Shown in pieces: positions 1 to 7,583 of a stretch of DNA of 12,500 bases. Made by a program: the position numbers and the translations under genes. Source of the DNA: Oehlia diaphana (lineage: Eukaryota > Glomeromycota > Glomeromycetes > Glomerales > Glomeraceae); NCBI GenBank assembly GCA_003833135.1, contig QZLH01002184.1:2782-15281 (forward strand). The letters are read 5' to 3'. How positions within the stretch are numbered: position 1 is the first letter of the stretch; the number at the start of each line of letters is the position of its first letter. The notes beneath the pieces were generated by a model. That model was not told the origin of the DNA. It saw only the letters and a program-made list of their open reading frames with translations, and searched no databases.

Positions 1-33
1 AGAATGGCGAAATCAATAAGTATTCATTTTAGT

Positions 34-121
34 AGCAGGAAGGTTCCGGAATACTCATTTTGAAAACTATAATTCTTGGGGTCTGAGGTGAAAATAACTT
101 GGTCTGCACGCCCTTCCTGCT
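34..121. repeat. Inverted repeat, 10-bp perfect arms
   Basis: AGCAGGAAGG (34-43) is repeated inverted as CCTTCCTGCT (112-121). Extending outward gives 12 matches in 13 (AGTAGCAGGAAGG against AGCAGCAGGAAGG). The arms are GC-rich compared with their setting, so chance pairing is less likely than for AT arms. Confidence 0.5.
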
Positions 122-166
122 GCTTGGCAATACAGTATATGACTGTAAAAATAAGCATTCATTATT

Positions 167-215
167 CCACATATATAAATAATGTAAAGCTTATGCTTTT
201 TCTAAATATATGTGG
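167..215. repeat. Hairpin with two-part stem
   Basis: CCACATATAT (167-176) pairs with ATATATGTGG (206-215), and inside it AAAGC (186-190) pairs with GCTTT (195-199) around a 4-base loop. A second inverted pair, AATACTCAT (50-58) with ATGAGTATT (223-231), brackets it. Confidence 0.45.
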
Positions 216-1023
216 CATATTCATGAGTATTTGGGCTTATTTGATTACGATCTCCACAATATTTGTTATTACTTGGTGTTGTGTTTTTACAGGACGTAAA
301 ATATTATATTTTAATAAAAAAACATTGAATAAATCGAAATATAATTCTTTACGAAAAATAAAACTTTTTAAAAAATCATGAATGTCAGAACTCTTTTTTA
401 CGTGATCGTAATCATTCAGCCTTAGCATCGGTTTCTGAAGGTTAATAATAAAATAAAGCTTATTATTTTATTATGTTTAATTTTTCTTTCCTTTTTTTTT
501 TTAAAAAAAAAAAAAAATAATATTTTATTTTTCAAGCTGTGATCCTAGATGTTATCTTCATCATAACCGTTGCTATTGTTCCGGGTCCTCTGGTGATTTG
601 ATAGATAGATATATAAATTTTTTTTTTCGTAACGGACTTTTTACATATGTAAAAGATAATATATGAATATTATCTATTGGTAATTTTATTTTCCTTGAAT
701 TCAGAAAAATATTAGTAGCTTCATTTTCTTTTAGTATATACAAATATAAATTTTACATATTTTTTAACTATTAGGAATCTTTAAATAAAGTCTGACTTAT
801 CCCGAAATTATTATTAATTAATAAAAAATTATTTAGTTATTTTATTGTTAACGAAACCAGAAATGAAATTTTGACGTTCTTATAATTCTAGATTCATATT
901 CACTGTTTCAGTTGACTTTAAGGCTTTTTAGAGGCTTTTGGAGCAAAAAATTTTACGTTCGGAGCGCGATTTTGTATAAAAATCCAAATAGTTGATTTTT
1001 AATTTGGAACTTCTAACGTTCGA

Positions 1024-1120
1024 TTTTTTTCGCTAGCACAAGTATTAACTGCACATTTTACATGTAAACTCGATACAAATTAAAGTGCAGTCTTCAAATC
1101 GAAGAAACAAGCGAAAAAAT
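1024..1120. repeat. Nested inverted repeat
   Basis: The outer arm TTTTTTCGC, near 1025-1033, pairs with GCGAAAAAA (1111-1119). The inner arms are ACTGCAC (1048-1054) and GTGCAGT (1085-1091). Both are perfect but short. Confidence 0.35.
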
Positions 1121-1329
1121 AAAATATTTTTTTTTTATAAATAAAATTTCTTTTTGCAAAAAAAAAAGTTATGAAAGTTCAAAAAAAAAAAAATTGTAAG
1201 CATATTTTTTATTCGAGTATTTAATTACAGTTTATTATTTATTTTCGATTTCACCAACTTTTTTTTTTATTATTTTTACAATTTTTATTATTTATTATTT
1301 ATTACTTATATTACAAATATTTACCAAAA

Positions 1330-1335
1330 TTTATT
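1330..1335 (-). terminator. Possible poly(A) signal AATAAA of the kinase gene
   Basis: AATAAA on the minus strand lies about 84 nt beyond the kinase stop codon. The spacing is reasonable for a 3' UTR, but this hexamer is common by chance in such AT-rich DNA. Confidence 0.3.
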
Positions 1336-1418
1336 ACGCAATGTTTTGATCATCCTTCGCGTATCACTTTTCTGGTGTGAAATGAATATCACGTATGACT
1401 TTTATCCGTAGATGTAAA

Positions 1419-2943
1419 TTAATCAAAGTCAGAAATCGAAAAATTTTCAAGAGAATCTAAAAAAGATCAAATATAAATTAAATATTTTGAACTAAAAATA
1501 AATATCATGCATTAAAAAGGATTATTTGTTCATTACCTGTAGCATTAGAGGATTTCTTTTGAACTTCATCATCATAATTTATTAAATTTGGAATTCGCTG
1601 GCTTCTGTAAACTTCTTGATGTTTTTGCAAGGTTGTTGTAAAAATAGGAATTATTTTATCGGAAGCTTCAAATTCTTTTTTGATTTTAATCTCCTCTGCA
1701 GATGAATCTCCTAGTATTCCTTGCATTCCTTGAATTATATTTCTCCAATTAAACAATATTGCCTGAATTCTTTTTATACGTGGTCGTTTTGAACTGTCAT
1801 TATCCATGCATTGGTTTGCTAATTTAATATAACATTCTGGAGTTCCTTCTGCAAATTCTGGCCTTAATCCTTTGTTGATTTTGAGTGCAAGACTGATATC
1901 AAATGGATAATCCTTAAACGGAGGCCTGCCAGTCGATACTTCTGTCATCACAATACCAAAACTGTAAATATCAGCAGCAGCTGTGTATGGATCTCCACGT
2001 AAAACCTCTGGCGCAACATATGGCAATACACCATATACTTCATCATTCAATTTACCTTTAGGAGCTGATAATCCCAAGTCAGCAATGTATGAACAAATAT
2101 CTGTATCTAAATTAGGAACATACTGTATTGCAGCATATGATGCAGGAGCAGATGATGCAATAATATCGTCATTAAGATCACTTTTATTACTTAATTGTAA
2201 AATATTTCCACTATGAAAGTCACCATGCGTATAGCCGGCATTATGAATTGGGAATAAATCTTTAGATAATGTGTAAAGTAATGTTAATTTTTTTTCCCAA
2301 TTGAGATTGCAAAAATTAGAAGATAAATAGTCCCGAAGATCTCCTTTATCAGCATATGTGAGAACCACCATGTATTCTTTGGTAAATGTATGTTGGGTAA
2401 ATCCATATACTTGGATTGTCAATCTACTACACTTATAATGAGTTTTAAACTATTGGAATTTTAAAAAGTTTTTGTTAATATGATTTTAATTGTTTTTTAT
2501 AGGTTAAAATACACTACCTCTCGTAAAGAATCACTTGAGGCTTTCATAAATTTTCCTAGAGTTTTTAATGCCACTGTAACTGGTTTGCTACGTGATGGTA
2601 CATTCTGTTCGTATAAATTATTGTCAAAACATAATACTCTATATCCGTCCATCCAAGTTCCACGATGAACGGTACTAAATCCTCCTTCCCCTATCTTAAC
2701 AATATTTTCGAATCTATCAAATGGTATCCATTCAAGAAAATTTTCCGTATATGACTCAGCTATTAGTTGAGTTTCTTTGATAAATTCATCAATTTCTGTA
2801 TTTCCACTCGTCCACCCTTGAGTCAATTTTTTAGGATCACATAATTTACACCATCCATAATTTGTATTAAATTTTTGACATTGGGAGCATACACCATATT
2901 CTTCAAATCTAATCATATCATCAAAAGATGAAGATGTTTGCAT
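1419..2943 (-). CDS. TKL-like (non-RD) protein kinase with N-terminal CxxC zinc finger, 3 exons
   Basis: Exons on the minus strand are 2943-2518, 2449-1537 and 1456-1419, separated by GT-AG introns of 68 and 80 nt; the product is 458 residues. A probable zinc finger has C19, C22, C32 and C35. The kinase domain runs from about residue 76 to 385: glycine loop GEGGFS (85-90), VALK lysine K127, catalytic loop HGDFHSGN (D219, N224), DLG metal-binding motif (D266) and APE (288-290). All residues needed for catalysis are present. The HGD motif makes it a non-RD kinase. D219 and D266 lie 47 residues apart, against about 18 in standard kinases, so there is a loop insertion of roughly 29 residues. The last exon replaces the tail that intron read-through would give and ends in TAA at 1421-1419. 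The ATG at 2943 is the first in frame after a TAG at 3046-3048, but 34 open codons precede it, so an upstream exon is possible. This kinase type is greatly expanded in Rhizophagus. The substrate is unknown. Confidence 0.9.
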
Positions 2944-3137
2944 ATTTTTGATGGATTTTTTTGGAATTTCTGTTTCGTCTCGGGAATCTATTTCGTCTTG
3001 AATTCGAAGTAACGAAAAACAAGATTTTTTTTTTTTGACACTCCACTACATTAAGGCGTAAATCGTGACACTATGTATGCAGATTGCATTTACATAAATA
3101 ACCTGCAAAGTGCAAACATCTCATCAAAATTTATATA
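2944..3137. promoter_or_regulatory. Shared divergent promoter region between kinase and MLKL-like gene
   Basis: A 194-bp spacer separates the two start codons, so both 5' UTRs and both core promoters must fit here or overlap the opposite gene. Visible elements are a T12 tract at 3025-3036 (nucleosome-depleting poly(dA:dT) type), an inverted repeat GTAAAT/ATTTAC at 3058-3063 and 3088-3093, and a tandem heptamer TGCAAAG-TGCAAAC at 3104-3117, just 21 bp before the plus-strand ATG. There is no clear TATA box at a usable distance: the TTATATA next to the 3138 ATG is too close to act as one. Regulatory function is inferred from the arrangement. Confidence 0.55.
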
Positions 3138-5669
3138 ATGGATTCTATTGCCACTACCGGAATAGAGTTCGCTAAGGGTACCCTTGATACCGTCAATATT
3201 ATCGGTAATGCGATCAAACCTTATATGCCTTTGATCAATACAGTAACTAATTTAATCAGTCAAATTATTCAAATTTATGAAAACGCTCAATATAACAAAA
3301 AAATCTGCAAGGCATTGCTTGTTCGTGCAGAAGCAGCTGAATTTGCTGTGAATATATTACAACGAAGACAAGATGAAAATGAAGCTTTATTTCTTCAACA
3401 AGCATTTTATAAATCTTTCGTAAAATTTAAGGAGATCTTGCAAAAAATTAAAGATTTCGCTGGAGATGTTACAAACCTTCATGGTTTCAGGAAATATCTA
3501 AAATCAACAGCTATTAAGGGAAAATTCACTGAATTGATTGATGATTATGATACGGCGATGAAAGATTTGTCTTTTACAATGATAATTAGCAGTGATGAAC
3601 AAAAAAAAATTGATAATGTCAGTCTTGAGGAAGATATTGCTGAAACATTAGAAGTATGTAATATTATTTGTTTTAATAGGTTATTCAAATAATTACTGTT
3701 CACTAAATCATAAATTGCTTTTCATTCACATCAGTTTGTTAAAAAAGTTGAAGGTGGTATTGATGGTCTTAGCCAGAAGGTTAATATGGTTTATCAATCC
3801 GTAGAACTTTTAAAAACACAAGCTTCAAGTACAAATAGCTTATCACTTTTTGCCGAAGTTCATGCACCTGAAGTTGATTCAACGTTCTTAGCTGATCCAC
3901 CAATTTTTCGGAAGACTGATCAACGTGGCAACGATCCTTTTCTTGTTAGAAAAATATATAAACAAGGTATAGAAGTAGCATGCAAACCTATAATCATCCC
4001 AAAGAAAGATACTGTTGAATATCAAAGAACTCAAACTCATCTTGCAATTTTGGGAAAAATAAGTGAATCACGTAATATTCTCCTATTCTATGGAATTTCA
4101 TATGTTGACAATCATATTGTTATGGTTCTCGAATGGGCGGAAAAAGGAAATTTAAAAGAAGTTTACAAGCAATATGATATCACATGGAACAGAAAAGTTC
4201 ATATGGTTCTCGATATTTGTCGTGGTATCATGTTTCTAAATGGTGCTAATATATTTCATCACGATATCAGATGTGAAAATGTGATGGTATGTGTAACGGC
4301 ACTAATTAATTTAAATAATAAGAATAATACTTAAAAAAACATAATATGAATAATTTTTTTTCCTCATCACGATTTTGCAATTTTTAATGATAATTAGATA
4401 ACCAAAAATTTAGAACCAAAGCTTGCAAATTTTGAACTCTCTCGTATGACAGGAGACGTAACCTCAAATATTAAATCTGGTATTTTAAAAATCATTAATT
4501 GGTTAGCACCAGAAAAAATATCGGAAGCGGAACATGACAAATACACAAAAGGAGGCTACACTCAAAAATGTGAAATTTTTAGGTTAAAAGAAAATTCATA
4601 TTTTTTAACTACGTACTACATTTTAACATGATTTTCCGCATTGTTAATTTGTAATTATGTAATGTCATTTAAATAGTTTTGGAATGCTTATATGGGAACT
4701 ATGTTTCGAAAGGATTCCTTATGAAAATCGAAAGTTTGATGAAATATCATCTTATGTTAAGATGGGTGGAAGAGAAAAAATCAATTTTGGTCCTGCTAGC
4801 CCAGAAGATAAAGAAATTCAAAAGGAATTTGCAAATATTATTAGGCAAGGTATGATTATTCATGTTTTTTTTTTTTGTCCTTGCAATAAATAACAAATTT
4901 ACTTTTCTTTGTTCAATTGATGCTTACATTATGCTTTGGACTTGTAAAAAATATAATTCAAGCCTGGTGTCAGAATCCATATGAACGTATAAATATTGCA
5001 CGACTATTTTTGACATTGGAAAATTTAGCCTCAAAACACGTGATCTCTGATGATTCTTCTGGGCTTCTTCCTGATAAATCCATCGATTTGGATGGATCCA
5101 AATCCAAAGATTCTCATTTGCCACCATTTAATGAGGAATATACCCTTGTCGATGTCCTTCCTGACCCCATAAAAACAGTACCCCTTCTTGAAGAAGGAAT
5201 TGCTGCTCATAAAAATAAAGAATATGAAAAGGCCTGGAAATGCTTTGAAGAGAATGTCAAATTTGAAAATGCTCACGCGAAATACTGGCAAGGATATTAT
5301 TTACAAAATGGTTTTTTTGTCAAAAAAGATCTTGATAGAGCTACTAAACTCTATAAGGAAGCTGCTGATGATGGTATCCCCAGTGCACAGCTTTGTTATG
5401 CATTTGCTATTGCAGCCACAAAGGATTTTAAGACAGACCAAAACAAAATTTCAGAGTTCCTTAGGTACTTAAATTTGGCTTCTGAAAATGGTAATCATGT
5501 TGCCATGCATAATTTAGGGGATATCTATCTTAATGGAAGACTTGGTCAGGAGAAAGATGAGAAAGCTGCTTTGAAATATATAAAATTAGCTGCTCTGAAT
5601 GGAAATTCCAAAGCAACTGAGAAATTGAAAGAATTGAAAGTGAATATTTATGATTCTGACAACAATTAA
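3138..5669 (+). CDS. MLKL-like protein: four-helix-bundle NTD, pseudokinase, Sel1 repeats (5 exons)
   Basis: Exons are 3138-3653, 3735-4286, 4398-4582, 4677-4849 and 4963-5669, with GT-AG introns of 81, 111, 94 and 113 nt; the product is 710 residues. Residues 1 to about 200 are all helical and resemble the N-terminal bundle of MLKL and its plant and fungal relatives (IIQIYENAQ, then NKKIC, then FRKYLKS). Residues about 225-500 are a kinase fold: VACK lysine K256, HHD (347-349) with N354, NFE (367-369) in place of DFG, and APE (393-395). No glycine loop is recognisable. Spacings K256-D349 (93) and D349-N367 (18) are normal, which supports the joins. Loss of the DFG aspartate predicts little or no catalysis. 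After an acidic linker, residues about 555-700 hold roughly three Sel1-like repeats (for example KKDLDRATKLYKEAADDG and DEKAALKYIKLAALNGN), which are protein-binding scaffolds. The ATG follows an in-frame TAA at 3099. The likely role is signal-triggered oligomerisation or membrane action controlled by the pseudokinase; this is inferred from MLKL. Confidence 0.9.
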
Positions 5670-5897
5670 TTTTCAAATGTATAATAGATTATTTAAATCA
5701 TGTAAAAAATGTTATTATTTGTTATAATTTCAAATTACTTGTAGTATTAGTAGATTAACATTAAGGTTTAGCGTGGTTATTGGTAAAAAGTGTAAGAAGT
5801 GTCTGTTTTATAGCTTTGGGTTTTAAAGCAGGTAGTCTGTTCGATTTAGCCAGTATTTATAATTGCATTGTTGAAAAATTTTATAAAATAATGATTA

Positions 5898-6014
5898 TTA
5901 TATAGTTACATTATAAATTTTGAAAGAGAACGATTCCTTTGGAATCTGAATCATTTGCGGAACCTTAATCAAAACGTTGTAAAGACCAGGTTCTACTTCC
6001 AAATAGTTAATCAA
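5898..6014 (-). pseudogene. Unrecognised coding-like fragment (about 38 codons)
   Basis: Minus-strand frame reading LINYLEVEPGLYNVLIKVPQ and onward to MIQIPKESFSFKIYNVTI and a TAA at 5900-5898. Composition and codon use look protein-coding against the surrounding AT-rich DNA. There is no ATG at a suitable place and a stop lies just upstream, so it is either a terminal exon or a relic. I do not recognise the family. It may belong with the fragment at 6072-6275 on the same strand. Confidence 0.3.
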
Positions 6015-6071
6015 TTAACTTTTGACTAGTACCATATCATCTCAGGAATTCAGATGTTACATATCAATGAG

Positions 6072-6275
6072 TCAATCGAATATTACGATTTTAATGTTGG
6101 ATATAGATATTATTTCTTGTTGAAATTTTTGAAGGATTACTTTTTCGTCAGAAAGATTCTTGTACAAAGTCGAAGTTATTGAGGTGATAATTTTCCAATC
6201 ATATCCTTTGAAAATAGCGGAAACTAATTCAATTCCAAATTTTTGATTTGTTTGGAAATGTAAGACTGAAAACAT
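6072..6275 (-). pseudogene. Unrecognised small ORF or gene fragment (67 aa)
   Basis: An ATG-initiated 67-codon frame on the minus strand, beginning MFSVLHFQTNQKFGIEL and containing YDWKIITSITSTLYKNLSDE. It looks amphipathic and globular rather than random, with no signal peptide or known motif. It lies 58 bp upstream (in the minus sense) of the coding-like fragment ending at 5898, so both may be pieces of one decayed or spliced gene. It could also be part of the decayed transposon copy next to it. Function unknown. Confidence 0.25.
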
Positions 6276-6367
6276 AGGAAAAAAATGTGAAATATTTAAC
6301 CAAATAATTAATAGCTACATGTTATTAGTACGAAGGAATACAATATACTATAACGCTAAAACAAAAT

Positions 6368-7121
6368 GTAGAATCTCATGACCATGATTTAAATCAAAAT
6401 GAGGAAAATAGTGAAATTGATTATGATACTGACGATGATGATTTAAGATCTGTTCCTGAAGATAAATGAAATATATCGTGAATTTATGGAAATTATTACA
6501 GAGTATCGATTATCCAATTCTTGCGGCGACAGAATAATTAAGTTAATTAATAAAAGTACATAATTCTGAAAAATTCTATTGCCAGTAAATACTAAGAAAG
6601 GTCGTAAATTTCTTGATGCTATCAAATTTCCTTATATGAAATTTAAAAAAGCAATCATCACAAATTCTCAGGGTTTAGATTACAGTTTTTATTATCAGCC
6701 GATAAAATTAAAGTCGTACTACTCCTTCAACTTGGGTTGAACATCAGTCAAAACATTAACGTTAGATTTCTTAATTTGTTTCGACGCTAATAAATACTCC
6801 TTCAAATTAGATTCTAAATTATTTACGTTGATAATTACTAAAAGTCAACTTCTTGTTGTTGTTCATCGCCTTGTTTAAGTTCAATTCCATAAGTCTTTTT
6901 GTTTAAAAATAACAATACATCGATTAGGACTTATGGTGAACAATTTGAAAGTAATTGGTGGTATAACACAGAAAAAAACATTCCTGCTGACAATTGATTA
7001 TTATCGATAATAATTTACGCCGATTTCACAACTTGTGATCTCAGAAAAACTTCAAAGCATCCTATTTATATCTCATTTACCAATATTAAAAGCAAAAGAT
7101 AGCATTACAAAGAATTCTGAG
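6368..7121 (+). pseudogene. Degenerate Plavaka/KDZ-like transposase relic
   Basis: Consecutive plus-strand pieces read as one broken protein. An acidic stretch (NQNEENSEIDYDTDDDD) ends in TGA at 6467. A one-base shift opens EIYREFMEIITEYRLSNSCG from 6468. In-frame stops TAA (6561) and TGA (6567) are followed by NTKKGRKFLDAIKFPYMKF and LDYSFYYQP up to about 6711. After a scrambled part, TYGEQFESNWW starts at 6929, a stop lies at 6995, and LLSIIIYADFTTCDL runs from 6998, then KTSKHPIYISF. After a further frame change and probable deletion comes PILKAKDSITKNSE (7080-7121). The order and motifs match, from memory, the N-terminal half of Plavaka-type transposases common in Rhizophagus and basidiomycetes. 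Several stops and frameshifts make it non-functional. The catalytic part is absent and no terminal repeats were found. Confidence 0.6.
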
Positions 7122-7244
7122 TTGGACTTTTTTTTTCCAATATAAGTATTGTTATATAAATATAAAATAAAGTATTACAATAAAACAATATACGATGGTT
7201 TTTAATTACATATAAATTTATAAAAAACTAGAAATTCTAAAACT

Positions 7245-7360
7245 ATGCTGAAACTTATATAAAACATTACTATTTATTATGCCGATACTACGGATAAAAT
7301 TCATTATAGAGGTTTCGCAGTAGTTTTGCAGTTTCGGCACTATATAAGGGGTTTCAGCAT
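7245..7360. repeat. Fold-back element with nested inverted arms
   Basis: The outer arm ATGCTGAAAC plus TTATATA (7245-7261) is matched inverted by TATATAAGGGGTTTCAGCAT (7341-7360), with a 3-base bulge. The inner arm TGCCGATAC (7280-7288) is matched by GTTTCGGCA (7331-7339), 8 of 9. The element is GC-richer than its surroundings. It could be a MITE-like or other fold-back repeat lying 124 bp after the transposase relic. Confidence 0.5.
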
Positions 7361-7427
7361 TAGCAACTTTACCGTTACCTGATACCGATATATTTTAAGA
7401 TAGAAAGATTAATGTACTCAGAATTGG

Positions 7428-7435
7428 TATAAATA
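7428..7435 (+). promoter_or_regulatory. TATA-like box TATAAATA
   Basis: TATAAATA lies 58 bp before the ATG of the mini-ORF at 7494, a workable distance for a core promoter. Chance occurrence in AT-rich DNA is likely. Confidence 0.15.
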
Positions 7436-7493
7436 TATCAATATGCTTTAAAATACATACCTATAAGCATACACCTTACAACACCTAGCAAAC

Positions 7494-7583
7494 ATGACAG
7501 TATTAATAAAGATAATTAAGAAAGAAAAGAACAAACCAGTGAACTTCATTTTGATTTTTATGTCGATTTTATTTTTTTTGTAA
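7494..7583 (+). CDS. Possible 29-aa mini-ORF or first exon with hydrophobic C-terminus
   Basis: The ATG opens 29 codons: a lysine-rich start (KIIKKEKNK), then a hydrophobic run (VNFILIFMSILFFL), then TAA. This has the form of a signal peptide or membrane anchor. A consensus splice donor GTAAGT at 7580-7585 overlaps the stop, so it might be the first exon of a secreted-protein gene or its remnant. I could not find a convincing following exon. The frame could have arisen by chance. Confidence 0.2.
   Translation: MTVLIKIIKKEKNKPVNFILIFMSILFFL

Larger units (their letters stand above)
1..1418. other. AT-rich intergenic region, no supported gene
   Basis: The longest open frames here lack an ATG or are low-complexity. 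The region holds inverted repeats (listed separately), homopolymers such as A15 near 504-518, and a GC-richer island at about 536-600 that could be a short coding tail but cannot be tied to a gene. The left edge (1-130) is also less AT-rich and may be the end of a repeat or gene lying outside the window. The 3' UTR of the kinase gene covers the right end. Confidence 0.6.
5670..6367. other. Intergenic region with decayed coding fragments
   Basis: Apart from the two minus-strand fragments listed, nothing here supports a gene. No AATAAA is seen close behind the MLKL-like gene. The segment is less AT-extreme than 7900-9300, in keeping with old coding or transposon DNA. Confidence 0.5.

Noticed and set aside
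131..147. Palindrome TACAGT-ATATG-ACTGTA as an operator
   Set aside because: Short, with no adjacent gene to regulate; kept only as part of the inverted-repeat cluster.
76..381. 101-codon open frame on the plus strand with a hydrophobic middle
   Set aside because: It opens with TTG, not ATG, its composition follows the AT-rich background, and no motif is recognisable. The overlapping minus-strand frame (237-428) is equally unconvincing.
536..604. GC-richer island readable as a short protein tail on both strands (minus: NHQRTRNNSNGYDEDNI then TAG at 547-545; plus: a hydrophobic run ending in TGA)
   Set aside because: Only about 20 codons, open on both strands, with no exon that can be joined to it. 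It may be a coding relic but cannot be supported.
1983..2216. Plus-strand open frame inside the kinase
   Set aside because: Antisense shadow of the kinase coding exon; no motif.
2480..2668. Plus-strand open frame across the kinase intron 1 and exon 1
   Set aside because: Antisense shadow.
4917..4962. ATG at 4917 as the start of a separate Sel1-repeat protein
   Set aside because: This stretch is the end of an intron. The AG at 4961-4962 joins in phase to exon 4 and restores the kinase C-lobe (RQ-AWCQNPYERI), so the Sel1 part belongs to the MLKL-like gene.
5800..5860. Possible tRNA-like stretch (GTTCGATTTAGCC)
   Set aside because: It does not fit the tRNA B-box consensus and no acceptor stem or anticodon arm can be folded. 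No RNA gene was found elsewhere either.
6443..6625. Minus-strand ATG frame of 60 codons
   Set aside because: Antisense to the transposase relic, whose plus-strand reading matches family motifs.
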